Assembly (NCBI GenBank): GCA_044433415.1
Contig: JAWXTP010000003.1
Location: forward strand, 1 to 61,175
Direction: 5' to 3'
Source: JAWXTP01 sp044433415
Lineage (GTDB): Bacteria > Bacteroidota > Bacteroidia > Bacteroidales > Rikenellaceae
Length of the DNA stretch: 61,175 bases
Shown piece after piece: positions 25,253-34,552 of the stretch. Numbering within the stretch: the stretch's first letter is position 1; the number at the start of each line of letters is the position of its first letter. Below the pieces are notes generated by a model, which had not been told where the DNA came from, searched no databases, and saw only the letters and a program-made list of their open reading frames with translations. The position numbers and the translations under genes are program-made.

Positions 25253-26779
25253 TTATTTTATATAGTACCCTCCTGTCTTTGGTGCACCTCTAAATTCTAT
25301 TATATCTTTATCTCTTAGCTCTTTTATATAACGTTCAACTGTCCTAATGGCAGTATCAGGCAAAAGAGTAGTTATAGCTTTTGTGTTTATTCCTTCATTG
25401 TCTTTAATTAACTCTAGTATCTGCTCTTTTACACCGCCATTTACACCGCCATTTACTCTATTTACACCACCATTATCACCATTTACACCGCCATTATCTC
25501 CGTTTACACCGCCTTCAGCACAATTTACACCGACATTTGCATCATTTACACCGACATTGTCACCATTTACACCGCCATTTTCACTATTTACACCGCCATT
25601 TTCTATCTGGGTATAATCGCATTTCACGAATTGCACTTGGAATGACAATCCAACCTCTCGCCATTTTAGCTCAATATTTGGATAGTTCTTCATTTCGTCA
25701 GCAACCAACTTTAGCCCATTTCCCCATTGGTCAATAATACCTAAATGTTTGAATAATGGCGCTATCAATTTATTACGAGCATAACTCTGGCGACTCTCCA
25801 TCGCGTTGAAATCGATGGATGGATATAGCAATCCAGGACTTGTAACCTCAACCATATCATCATAAATTGCCACCTTGATATCAGAACCAGTAATTGAATA
25901 GTCTCTATGCACCACTGAATTTCTCAGCACTTCACGTATAGCCTTTATCGGATACTCCCAACGTCCAACAGTATAAACACCCTTAACTGTGGCACCTTCG
26001 TTTATGTTGCGAAGGACAAATTTAAATGCCTCCTCAGCTTGCAATACAATATTTGTAGTGATACTTTTTCTATCAATAAAAACATCGGAAGTTGTCCCCT
26101 TAAATCTCGCACACTCAACCTTAGCAAAGTGAAAAAATGTATTGCGCAGAGAATCGTCAGATAGCAACAGAAGAGCATTAGTTGGGTATTCAACACCTTG
26201 CTCCTCTTTAACTAAATCAAGTTTTCGCAGTACTTGGTTATTAAATGGCTCACCTGTTTTCTCCTCGTAAATAGATTTTAATCCACTGATATTTAAATTA
26301 GCAACACTCTTTTCAAGTACAACCTCACTATCAAATGAGATATTACGTCTCTTACGCTCCAACTCCGAGATAATATCAATATCAGCCTTGCGATTAGTCG
26401 ACCCAACACGAATATACGTACCGTTATGCTTACCTTGCTCTTTAATATAATATGGTGGAGTGCTACCACGAAAGATACTAACCTGCATCAACTGCTTATC
26501 ATCGACCGACACAAATTTAATCTCAGGTAAAATCGCAGGATAACAACGGTCATAAATGATACTGCTAACCTGCTCCTCCAACTCCATAAGACTATCACTA
26601 TCAAGCCCAACAATAGCACGAGGCTCATCTGCAACGCCAAAGAATATATCTCCACCAGCATCATTAGCAAATGCAACGACGGTCTTTGCGATGTCTGAGT
26701 TTGCTGATAGCTGTTCCTTAAACTCCAACCTACGCCCTTCGGGTTGGTGAATTATTTGTTTTATATTATTTATTTTCAT
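25253..26779 (-). CDS. AlbA_2/Schlafen-like ATP-binding regulator with tandem-repeat linker and winged helix
   Basis: 508 residues. The N-terminal AlbA_2 (Schlafen-like) domain (about 10-130) has GRRLEFKEQLS and VVAFANDAGGDIFFGVAD. A HATPase_c_4-like region of RecG-related regulators (about 270-380) has IREVLRNSVVHRDYSI and VEVTSPGLLYPS. A linker (about 395-450) is built of short GGVN-x-x-N units. The C-terminal winged helix (about 455-508) has TLLPDTAIRTVERYIKELRDK. Such proteins are probable transcription regulators or defence-related factors. The linker DNA (25431-25603) repeats in multiples of three bases, so copy-number changes would keep the frame. Confidence 0.8.
   Translation of the reverse strand: MKINNIKQIIHQPEGRRLEFKEQLSANSDIAKTVVAFANDAGGDIFFGVADEPRAIVGLDSDSLMELEEQVSSIIYDRCYPAILPEIKFVSVDDKQLMQVSIFRGSTPPYYIKEQGKHNGTYIRVGSTNRKADIDIISELERKRRNISFDSEVVLEKSVANLNISGLKSIYEEKTGEPFNNQVLRKLDLVKEEQGVEYPTNALLLLSDDSLRNTFFHFAKVECARFKGTTSDVFIDRKSITTNIVLQAEEAFKFVLRNINEGATVKGVYTVGRWEYPIKAIREVLRNSVVHRDYSITGSDIKVAIYDDMVEVTSPGLLYPSIDFNAMESRQSYARNKLIAPLFKHLGIIDQWGNGLKLVADEMKNYPNIELKWREVGLSFQVQFVKCDYTQIENGGVNSENGGVNGDNVGVNDANVGVNCAEGGVNGDNGGVNGDNGGVNRVNGGVNGGVKEQILELIKDNEGINTKAITTLLPDTAIRTVERYIKELRDKDIIEFRGAPKTGGYYIK
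25431..25603 (-). repeat. In-frame tandem repeat inside the AlbA_2-type gene
   Basis: About ten variable units of 12-21 bp built on ACACCGCCATT, encoding GGVNG-type repeats on the minus strand. All unit lengths are multiples of three. Confidence 0.8.
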
Positions 26780-26798
26780 AGAATTACAATATTTAATA

Positions 26799-27749
26799 TT
26801 ACCCTACAATAAACCTATTATAAGCGACCCATTGTTCTTGTACCATATCCTTAATTTCGTTTCTGAACCATGTAGGATAGACTACCTCTAAATCAGCGCC
26901 ATGGGATAAAAGCTCCTGACGGAAATCCTGGGTTAATTTCACTTCTATAGCAAAAGTAGAATAATCATCTTCGGTTTCTATTTCATATTGACTGTGGTGG
27001 AGAGGGAAGTTTCTAAGGGTAGGTATTTTTTCACCATAAGCTCTGAAATGTATTTCTTCGACTTCATAGCTATCATCTACTATTATTCCGAATGAGTCTT
27101 TAAAATATTCAGCTGCATCAAAATTTTCTAGCATGGTGTATGCTATATCCGTGGTTTTCAATTGCTCTATTCTATCAAGAGCATATACGTTTATCTTGTT
27201 TCTGCTAGCACTCTTAGCTATGACATACCACCTTTGACAAAACATTTTTACACAGTAGGGTTCAATGACAAAGGCTGAAGTTTCTTCATCTTCAAGGTTT
27301 TGATAAGTCATTTCTAAAGCAACACCATCACGCATAGACTCAATAACTTGAGTTAAAAAACGCTGACCACTAGGTGTCCTTTCTAATAAAATTCTATCTT
27401 TTAAATTCTGATTTTCATTTACTACGTTGTTTACGACAAAAGTATTGATAAGCCATTGTCTCACTACATTATTACCTTCATTTTCAGCGACTTCTATATA
27501 ATATAGATAACCTGAGCGCTTATCACATTCTATGTTGATATCAAACATCTGTTCTATTACTTTTCTATGGTTGTGAAAAGTACGAAGCGGTAATTCATCA
27601 CCACCATTATTTAGTGAAGAGCTTATCCATGTTTCATTTATCTCTTCAAAAGTAATTCTACCTTTGCGGATAATTGTATCTACTAACCAGATGTATCTGT
27701 TGAACAACTGACCACTACTCTCTTTTGATGATTTTCTTTGTTTTTCCAT
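26799..27749 (-). CDS. WYL-domain transcription regulator
   Basis: 316 residues. The N-terminal part (about 8-85) is a winged-helix DNA-binding region containing RYIWLVDTIIRKGRITFEEI and LRTFHNHRKVIEQMFDI. The WYL domain (about 140-235) has MRDGVALEMTYQN, EPYCVKMFCQRWYVIAKS (the W-Y motif) and VYALDRIEQL. A C-terminal WCX-like extension follows. WYL proteins sense nucleic-acid or nucleotide ligands and often control defence genes. It lies 19 bp upstream of the AlbA_2-type gene on the same strand and probably shares its promoter at 27779. Confidence 0.85.
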   Translation of the reverse strand: MEKQRKSSKESSGQLFNRYIWLVDTIIRKGRITFEEINETWISSSLNNGGDELPLRTFHNHRKVIEQMFDINIECDKRSGYLYYIEVAENEGNNVVRQWLINTFVVNNVVNENQNLKDRILLERTPSGQRFLTQVIESMRDGVALEMTYQNLEDEETSAFVIEPYCVKMFCQRWYVIAKSASRNKINVYALDRIEQLKTTDIAYTMLENFDAAEYFKDSFGIIVDDSYEVEEIHFRAYGEKIPTLRNFPLHHSQYEIETEDDYSTFAIEVKLTQDFRQELLSHGADLEVVYPTWFRNEIKDMVQEQWVAYNRFIVG

Positions 27750-27778
27750 TGTTACTTACTGTGAATTAAGGATTTTCA

Positions 27779-27786
27779 CAAAGATA
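27779..27786 (-). promoter_or_regulatory. -7 box of the WYL gene promoter
   Basis: TATCTTTG on the minus strand, an exact TAnnTTTG match. The start point would be near 27774, 25 bp ahead of the ATG. Confidence 0.65.
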
Positions 27787-27839
27787 ATAAATATTATGCT
27801 AAATTAAAGCATACATCAAAAAAAACTAGTACAAAAATC

Positions 27840-28763
27840 TCAGAACCTCTTAATTCGAGAGTGACAATAAGGTTCTGTTCCCTTACGCTCATAGTAATCT
27901 TGATGATATTCTTCTGCTGGATAGAAACGTGTAGCTTCTGTAACTTGTGTCACAACATTGTATCCTTTAGATCTTAAAGTATCTACTAGCTTCTCAGCTA
28001 TTTCTTTTTGTTGCGGAGTTGTATAAAATACCTCTGAACGATATTGATCTCCTATATCTGGTCCTTGTCTATTTAGCTGAGTAGGATCATGTATCTCAAA
28101 GAATAACTTAGCTAAAGTTTCATAATCTACTTTTGTAGAATCGTAAACTATACGCACAGCTTCTGCATGCCCTGTTGTATGACTTAACACGTCTTTATAA
28201 GTTGGATTTTCGGTTATTCCTCCTATGTAACCTGATTCAACGCTTAAAACTCCTTCTTGCTGTTGCATAAGGTGTTCTACTCCCCAAAAGCAGCCACCAG
28301 CAAAAAATGCCACTTCCTGTTTAGGCGCTGGAACAAACTTCATAGATATAGAATTTACACAGTGCCTTGTATCTTTATCCGTAAACCCTTCACCTTCAAA
28401 AACATGCCCTAAATGAGCATCACAAGCAGTACAAATTATTTCTGTACGACTGCCGTCAGCATCTAGAACGCGCGTCACTGCTCCCTCTATTTCGTCATCA
28501 AAAGAAGGCCATCCGCAACCAGAATCAAACTTATCTGTCGATTGATAAAGCGGAGTATCACATCGTTTACAGATATACACTCCCTCTTCATCAAAGGCAT
28601 AATACTCACCCGAATAAGGACGTTCTGTACCCTTATGCTCAATAACATATTTTTCTTGTGCTGTTAACTCATTCATAGTAATAACTTTTTCTTTCTGTTG
28701 AGCCCTTGACCCTCCACATGAAATTGTGGATAAAACAGACAATACAATCAATAACTTTTTCAT
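27840..28763 (-). CDS. msrAB: Bifunctional methionine sulfoxide reductase MsrB-MsrA, lipoprotein
   Basis: 307 residues from the ATG at 28763; a TTG three codons upstream is less likely. The start MKKLLIVLSVLSTISCG gives a lipobox (TISC). The MsrB domain comes first (about 30-150) with two zinc CxxC pairs (CKRCD, CTACD), WPSFDDEI and the catalytic Cys in RHCVNSISM. The MsrA domain follows (about 155-305) with FFAGGCFWGVEH. Together they reduce both epimers of methionine sulfoxide, here probably in the periplasm. The B-then-A order is common in Bacteroidetes. A palindrome at 28797 lies just upstream. Confidence 0.94.
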   Translation of the reverse strand: MKKLLIVLSVLSTISCGGSRAQQKEKVITMNELTAQEKYVIEHKGTERPYSGEYYAFDEEGVYICKRCDTPLYQSTDKFDSGCGWPSFDDEIEGAVTRVLDADGSRTEIICTACDAHLGHVFEGEGFTDKDTRHCVNSISMKFVPAPKQEVAFFAGGCFWGVEHLMQQQEGVLSVESGYIGGITENPTYKDVLSHTTGHAEAVRIVYDSTKVDYETLAKLFFEIHDPTQLNRQGPDIGDQYRSEVFYTTPQQKEIAEKLVDTLRSKGYNVVTQVTEATRFYPAEEYHQDYYERKGTEPYCHSRIKRF

Positions 28764-28796
28764 AACAAGCAACTTACAAAAACAGTACCAATGCTA

Positions 28797-28835
28797 ATTA
28801 GGGAAATTCTAAAACAGTGTTAGAATTTCCCTAAT
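28797..28835. terminator. Perfect 16-bp palindrome related to the foldback-element tips
   Basis: ATTAGGGAAATTCTAA (28797-28812) and its exact complement (28820-28835) around a 7-nt loop. The core GGGAAATTCTAA resembles the foldback tip GGGAACTTCTAA. It may terminate the esterase transcript. Confidence 0.6.
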
Positions 28836-28859
28836 CTTTAACAACAATTTACAGCTGTT

Positions 28860-29789
28860 TTACTTGCCCATTAAAAATAACACTGGAGAATTTAAATTTT
28901 TAACCCACGAACTTACCTTATGATCTTCACCTTTAAAGTATTCACTTTTATAATCTTTAGACTCTTTGAATCCTTTATCTTCCATTAATGAATCTACCTT
29001 TTGTTGATGAATGGGATATAAAGAATCTAAACCTTGATTACCTGTACTAAAATACATTTTATGATCTGTAGATGAAGGAAGACTACTAGCCATATACTTT
29101 ATTATCGCATTTGGTATTTCATCGTTTTGCTCCATTTGACCAACCCAATGAGTAGATAAACATCCAGCTCCATTAAACAAATCAGGATATTCACATATTG
29201 CATACATAGAAATCAACGCTCCCATACTAGAACCCATGATATAAGTGCTTTCTTTAGACGTATTTACTTCTAATTCAGAATCTATATAAGGTTTTAATTC
29301 TTCTACAATAAAACGCAAATAATTATCTGCCCTTCCTTTTTGTGCAAGACTATCAAGGTGACCTCCAACTAAGAGCGAAACATCTATATCAGATATTGCT
29401 TCTTGAGGAAAATACTCTATAGCACGTTCTTGACCTATATTATGTATTCCGACAACTATTGTTGGCTCTATTTTACCTTCAGTCATAAGGTTGGATATCT
29501 TTTCGTCCATCATCCACTCTCCATCAGTCAGAAAACTTGGTGCTTCAAGACCAAATAACGCACCTCCATCATGCATATAAAGAACATTATATTTTCCTAA
29601 CGATGGGTAATTATCAGGAAACCAAATATCTACTGCTCTTGTAGGAACATGTTTTGAAGGTAAGAACAGTCTTTCAATGTGCCCATAAGGTACTGCTTCA
29701 TTTTTTAATATTTTCTCTCTTTTTACTGATGTTGAGCACGAAACAAGTAAAGTCAATAATAAAAATAATATTATTTTTGTATTCATCAT
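28860..29789 (-). CDS. Esterase-family alpha/beta hydrolase, lipoprotein
   Basis: 309 residues from the ATG at 29789 (MMNTKIILFLL); a longer frame starts only with TTG. The lipobox is LLVSC. The fold is that of the putative esterase (esterase D/Fes-like) family: NVLYMHDGGALF near the start, PTIVVGIHNIGQER, the nucleophile elbow MGSSMGALISMYA with the Ser in G-x-S-x-G, and the closing GEDHKVSSWVKNL with a candidate catalytic His. Targets could be acylated sugars, siderophores or a surface glycan. It lies directly after the starch locus on the same strand, separated by a foldback element, so it may or may not belong to it. Confidence 0.78.
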   Translation of the reverse strand: MMNTKIILFLLLTLLVSCSTSVKREKILKNEAVPYGHIERLFLPSKHVPTRAVDIWFPDNYPSLGKYNVLYMHDGGALFGLEAPSFLTDGEWMMDEKISNLMTEGKIEPTIVVGIHNIGQERAIEYFPQEAISDIDVSLLVGGHLDSLAQKGRADNYLRFIVEELKPYIDSELEVNTSKESTYIMGSSMGALISMYAICEYPDLFNGAGCLSTHWVGQMEQNDEIPNAIIKYMASSLPSSTDHKMYFSTGNQGLDSLYPIHQQKVDSLMEDKGFKESKDYKSEYFKGEDHKVSSWVKNLNSPVLFLMGK

Positions 29790-29831
29790 TGTTAATATAT
29801 TTATCAATACATAAGTTATAAGAAAATTATA

Positions 29832-29891
29832 GGGAACTTCTAGAAACTAGCTTTTATCACTTTCGAATAAAACCAGTTCCTAGAACTCCCC
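29832..29891. repeat. Foldback element, 60-bp deleted copy
   Basis: Starts GGGAACTTCTAGAAACTAG and ends ACCAGTTCCTAGAACTCCCC. The 4-bp duplication TATA is perfect (29828-29831 and 29892-29895). Confidence 0.8.
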
Positions 29892-29919
29892 TATAGTTTC
29901 ACAATATCATAAAGCACCT

Positions 29920-32529
29920 CTACCTACTAGAGTCCTCAATCATAGTCTTCACCATCACATTAAAGCCTTCTTCACTAATAAGTTGCTCTATTGTAAGGTG
30001 CATTCTATATCTCCAGTAGTGGCGTGAGTTTGCAGGGATGTTTATACGCTCAGAGTTAGGGTCCTCTTTACGTAAGTCTTCATCCATAGAAAGCCAGTCC
30101 TGCAAAGGAAGTATAGTCCACATAGCAGGTGAGTTAAGATGTTGTTCCACAATTAAAGAACATACCTTTCCTGATGCATCATCTTCAATAGTAGAATTAT
30201 CACCCAATATATTTTTAATATAATTATCAGATACAGCCTTATCCTCTAGTAACCAAGCTCTTATTGGATCCATATCATGAGTAGATGTGGTACATACAGC
30301 CAGGTAAGGATAATTCCAAGGTTCACCAAATGTTAAAGAAGGATCTTTTGGCATACGTTGAATTTCTAGTGACAGGATTTGTTCACTTTCCATAACAGCA
30401 GGTACACAGTCAGGTATCATACCTAAATCCTCACCACAAGTTAACATATCTGTAGTTTTAACAAGCATAGGTAGCTTTTGCATAGCTTCTTTATACCAGA
30501 AATCATTATGCCTATGGTAATAGAAATCATCATAAGCTCTATTAAAACGTGCCTTATCATAATCACTCATAGCCCTAAATTTATAACTACTTTGTGCCGA
30601 TATTCTAGGGTGGTAATGAGCCTTTTGATAAGGATCTTCAATAAATAAAAGCTCATTAAATAAAGACATCAAAGTTTCACATAACACCTTATCACTAACA
30701 GCAGCTTTTATCTTAACTTGAGAGTCATACTCAGGCTTAAGTACATAACTATCATTACCTTTATAATCTAAATAAGTAGCTTTAACTTCTTCTGCTTTAT
30801 CTTTGAAAAACTCTCCTATTATCCAGTTATTTATAGAAGGCTTAGTCTGTGATTCATCAAATTGGAAACCATAAATCTCACGCAATTCAGAAATAGAGAA
30901 AGGCATAGCAGGGCTAAAGTGTCCTAACAAACCATGAACAGAATCTAAAGGAATCTCCCAAATTCTAAAAAATCCTAGGATGTGGTCTATACGATAAGCA
31001 TCAAAATATTCTGCCATTTTCTTAAATCTCTTATTCCACCAACTATAACCATCTTTTGCCATCTCAGGCCAGTTATAAGTTGGGAAACCCCAGTTTTGTC
31101 CGTTTATAGAGAAATCATCTGGTGGAGCTCCTGCCTGTGAGTTCAAGTGGAAAAGCTCAGGAGAAACCCATACATCTACACTAGTGCGACTAACACCTAT
31201 AGGAATATCACCCTTAAATACAACCCCCTTAGTTTGAGCATAAGCTCTCACCTCAACAAGCTGTTTATGAAGATTATACTGCACAAAATAATAATAACCT
31301 AACTCCTCATAATGTTCATTTCTGTACTTAGTAAGCAACTCCTCACTATATAAAGCCTCAGCGCCCCACTGTGCAAAATCTACTGTAGAATATTTATCTC
31401 TCAACAAAGAAAATAAAGCATAAGGCTCTAACCAATAACTATTTTTCTCAAAGAAACATTTAAACTCATCTTCTTGTAACTGAGACGCTCCAACCTCAGA
31501 ATATAACTGTCTCATATATCCATCTTTCAGCTTGGTTACAGCTTCATAGTCTATCTCAGCTAGCAGGTTTAACTCCTGTCCCTCTTTTTCGTACTTACTT
31601 TGCAACGCTGCATCACTAAGCCTACCTGCCGCTGCTAAAGAGATATACTGAGGATGTAAAGCAAATATAGAATTAGCATTGTATGGGTAAGAATCCTGCC
31701 ATGTATGAGTCATTGTTGTGTCGTTTATAGGCAAAATTTGGATGATTTTCTGCTTAGTTATAGCCGCCCAATCTACCATCTTCTTTAAATCCATAAAGTC
31801 ACCCACACCCATGCTACTCTCACTTCTCAAAGAGAAAACAGGTATAGCTACTCCTGCACCACGCCAAGGTTTTAAGTTAAAACTTGTACTTGTTACATTG
31901 TATAAAATAGCATCTTCTTGAATGTTATCTAAACCGTAAAATCTACGATTTTCACCATCTTCCCAAGCTACTACTTCACCTGTTATATTATCTACAATAA
32001 CAAACTTAAATTCTGATCTAAGAAGTTCTTCTGTGCACACTAACGATGGACTTAACCACATAGGAAACTTGCTATCGGTCATTGTTATACCTTTAGAGAC
32101 ATCCCACTCTCCTAACGCCTCTGAACTTCCAACCATAACAAGACTTTGTGTTGTTTCTATCAAAGGCGAACTTACAGCCACAACTATAGAATCATTCTCT
32201 AAAATAGATTCCTTAGGGTTACTTCTCTTAAAAACAGATTGCGTAAATAGCGAAGTATAAAATATGCTATTTTTTGGCATATCTTGCCATCTATCAATAA
32301 CGCAACAAGATGTCACGCTCTTAGCGGCTTTAATAAAATGAGCCTTACCCCATTCTTTCCTATCACCCACACTATAAGTGTATTCTATAACGTCATCATT
32401 ATCAACGGTTAGCTCACCTAATTTGGTTGCACCTCCCACATTTTTCAGGAAACACTTTTCTCCTTTACAATCAACACTCACAAACTCACCGTTAGAAGTG
32501 TGATAATCTATTTTTAATTTAAGTCTCAT
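29920..32529 (-). CDS. malQ: 4-alpha-glucanotransferase (GH77, amylomaltase) with N-terminal starch-binding domains
   Basis: 869 residues. Two N-terminal CBM20-like domains (about 1-100 and 115-210; VVAVSSPLIETTQSLVMVGS, LGEWDVSKGI) precede the GH77 catalytic domain. That domain has IPVFSLRSESSMGVGDF, AYRIDHILGFFRIWEIP with the Asp nucleophile, CGEDLGMIPDCVP with the Glu acid, and TSTHDMDPIRAW. There is no signal peptide, so it is cytoplasmic and disproportionates maltooligosaccharides brought in by the MFS transporter encoded upstream. The length is normal for Bacteroidetes GH77 enzymes. It is the last enzyme gene of the starch locus. Confidence 0.95.
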   Translation of the reverse strand: MRLKLKIDYHTSNGEFVSVDCKGEKCFLKNVGGATKLGELTVDNDDVIEYTYSVGDRKEWGKAHFIKAAKSVTSCCVIDRWQDMPKNSIFYTSLFTQSVFKRSNPKESILENDSIVVAVSSPLIETTQSLVMVGSSEALGEWDVSKGITMTDSKFPMWLSPSLVCTEELLRSEFKFVIVDNITGEVVAWEDGENRRFYGLDNIQEDAILYNVTSTSFNLKPWRGAGVAIPVFSLRSESSMGVGDFMDLKKMVDWAAITKQKIIQILPINDTTMTHTWQDSYPYNANSIFALHPQYISLAAAGRLSDAALQSKYEKEGQELNLLAEIDYEAVTKLKDGYMRQLYSEVGASQLQEDEFKCFFEKNSYWLEPYALFSLLRDKYSTVDFAQWGAEALYSEELLTKYRNEHYEELGYYYFVQYNLHKQLVEVRAYAQTKGVVFKGDIPIGVSRTSVDVWVSPELFHLNSQAGAPPDDFSINGQNWGFPTYNWPEMAKDGYSWWNKRFKKMAEYFDAYRIDHILGFFRIWEIPLDSVHGLLGHFSPAMPFSISELREIYGFQFDESQTKPSINNWIIGEFFKDKAEEVKATYLDYKGNDSYVLKPEYDSQVKIKAAVSDKVLCETLMSLFNELLFIEDPYQKAHYHPRISAQSSYKFRAMSDYDKARFNRAYDDFYYHRHNDFWYKEAMQKLPMLVKTTDMLTCGEDLGMIPDCVPAVMESEQILSLEIQRMPKDPSLTFGEPWNYPYLAVCTTSTHDMDPIRAWLLEDKAVSDNYIKNILGDNSTIEDDASGKVCSLIVEQHLNSPAMWTILPLQDWLSMDEDLRKEDPNSERINIPANSRHYWRYRMHLTIEQLISEEGFNVMVKTMIEDSSR

Positions 32530-32544
32530 TATTTTAAGTTTTTA

Positions 32545-32565
32545 GGGAAGCTCTAGAAGTTCCCC
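32545..32565. repeat. Foldback element, 21-bp tip-to-tip remnant at a gene end
   Basis: GGGAAGCTCTAGAAGTTCCCC is the two tips joined. It overlaps the end of the next gene, whose stop codon and last residues are read from it. Confidence 0.6.
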
Positions 32566-34472
32566 ATATTTTTAAATTCAACAACAATAGCTTCACGAGC
32601 TTTCACCACAGTAGAATCAGTAATAGTTATAGCGTTTCCTGTCACAACATCAACTCCATCAGTTAATGACTCTGTAATCTCAGCATAGTTTGACCATGGT
32701 ATTGTTTTTTTATCTTTAGAGTTATTAATAAATACAAATACAGCTTCACTATCATTGTATCTAAAATAAGCATAAGTATTATCACGTGTTCCAAAATGCA
32801 AGGTTTTACCATTATGGATTACATCTTTAGACTTTCTCCAATTAAACAGGTGCTTAGTATGGTTAAACACATCACTTTCTACTTTACCTCTTTCGTCAGC
32901 ATTAAATAGATTTACCTTATCTGTAGACCAGCCACCAGGGAAATCTACACGTAATCCACCATGCCCCATAGATAAATCTTTTGAAACAAACATCATCTCA
33001 TCACCAGAAAAAATCTGAGGTATACCGCGCATAGTAGCAAGCATAGTCATAGCTATTTTAGCACGTTTAGGGCTTTTCTTCACTATATCACCTATACGGT
33101 CAGTGTCATGATTAGCTGTAAAAATCAACATGTTAGACAAATCCTGATATACAAAGTCATGAGAAAGAGCATTATAAACTTTTATCATACCTTCACCCCA
33201 GTTTTTACCATTTGAAGGAAGTGCTTCACAGATAACATCACGCAAAGGGAAATCCATAATAGAAGGAAGATTAGAATTAAAGCCATCTTTATTAGCGTTA
33301 TCAGCCTGCCAGTATGCTAATTGAGGAATAGAAGAAGTCCAACACTCCCCAACGATATTCATATTAGGATACTCCTCACGTACGGCCTTACACCATTCAC
33401 TCATAGGCTGTTTTTCGTTATATGGATAAGTATCAACTCTTAGTCCATCCAAACCTGCATATTCTATCCACCAAATAGCCCACTGTTTAAAATACTGTAA
33501 CATATAAGGGTTATCAAGGTTCATATCAGGCATAGACTCTACAAACCAACCGCTCTCTTGAATGTTTAAATCGTATTTAGAAGCATTAGTATCCATATTA
33601 GTAGAAAACAAATTATTAGTACCTGTGTAGCTATCAAACTTATGCACCCAATCATTAAAAGGCATATCTTTCATCCACCAATGTGCAGCTCCACAGTGAT
33701 TAGTTACTATATCCATTATAACTTTTAATCCTTTTTTGTGACTTTCTTCAACCATAGTACGATATAGCTCATTACTTCCATAGCGAGAATCTATTTTGTA
33801 ATAATCTGCACAAGCATAACCATGATAAGAATGTTCTTTTTCGTCGTCTAAAAGCAAAGGTGTAGACCAAATTGCTGTTGCACCAAGCTCAGCGATATAA
33901 TCTAATCGGTTAATTATACCCTGAATATCTCCGCCATGACGACCAAAAAGCTCATCACGACTTAGCTTATCAGCTGTATCAGCTGTAGAATCATTAGACT
34001 CATCACCATTTACAAAACGGTCAGGCATCAAGAGGTAAATCATATCTGCTGTAGTGAAACTCTTACGCTCTCTAGAACCACTTTGACGTTCATTTATGTT
34101 ATACGCCATTTTGAAGCTCTTATCACCACGACTAAATACGAAATGATATTCACCTGGGGTAGCCTTTTCACTAATCTCAACATCTATAAATAAGAAGTTA
34201 GGATTATCAGCTTTCTCAACTTTAGCAATTTTTACATCTTTTGACTCCACGGCAAGAGCAACATCCCAAGAAGAAATATCGTCTCCCTGTACCATAAGCT
34301 GTAGTGGCAAATTCATGCCAACCCACCAGCTAAGCGGTTCTATACGCTTAACCTCTCCACTAGCATTCGCGATGGAACTCACATCCACCTTAGCCATTTG
34401 AGCTGTTTGTCCCACACATGAACTTAAGGTCACTATTGTCATAATTAAATATATTAACTTATAATTTTTCAT
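32553..34472 (-). CDS. GH13 alpha-amylase family lipoprotein (cyclomaltodextrinase/neopullulanase type)
   Basis: 639 residues. The start has a lipobox (TLSSC). An N-terminal Ig-like domain (about 30-130) typical of cyclomaltodextrinases comes before the barrel. The barrel has VIMDIVTNHCG, GLRVDTYPYNE (Asp nucleophile), NIVGECWTSS (Glu acid) and FTANHDTDRIGD. A C-terminal beta domain closes it. It should cut starch fragments or cyclodextrins in the periplasm, as SusA does in Bacteroides. The last residues GNF and the stop codon are encoded by a foldback-element remnant, so the original C-terminus may have differed slightly. Confidence 0.92.
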   Translation of the reverse strand: MKNYKLIYLIMTIVTLSSCVGQTAQMAKVDVSSIANASGEVKRIEPLSWWVGMNLPLQLMVQGDDISSWDVALAVESKDVKIAKVEKADNPNFLFIDVEISEKATPGEYHFVFSRGDKSFKMAYNINERQSGSRERKSFTTADMIYLLMPDRFVNGDESNDSTADTADKLSRDELFGRHGGDIQGIINRLDYIAELGATAIWSTPLLLDDEKEHSYHGYACADYYKIDSRYGSNELYRTMVEESHKKGLKVIMDIVTNHCGAAHWWMKDMPFNDWVHKFDSYTGTNNLFSTNMDTNASKYDLNIQESGWFVESMPDMNLDNPYMLQYFKQWAIWWIEYAGLDGLRVDTYPYNEKQPMSEWCKAVREEYPNMNIVGECWTSSIPQLAYWQADNANKDGFNSNLPSIMDFPLRDVICEALPSNGKNWGEGMIKVYNALSHDFVYQDLSNMLIFTANHDTDRIGDIVKKSPKRAKIAMTMLATMRGIPQIFSGDEMMFVSKDLSMGHGGLRVDFPGGWSTDKVNLFNADERGKVESDVFNHTKHLFNWRKSKDVIHNGKTLHFGTRDNTYAYFRYNDSEAVFVFINNSKDKKTIPWSNYAEITESLTDGVDVVTGNAITITDSTVVKAREAIVVEFKNMGNF

Positions 34473-34552
34473 AAAAGTACAATTTTTAAATTACATAAAA
34501 AAGAATTTCAACAAATATAATGATAGTTTTTTAACTAAGCAGGGTAAAATAA

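Noticed and set aside
25431..25603. CRISPR-like array
   Set aside because: Units are short, vary in length in multiples of three, have no unique spacers and are part of a continuous protein-coding frame.
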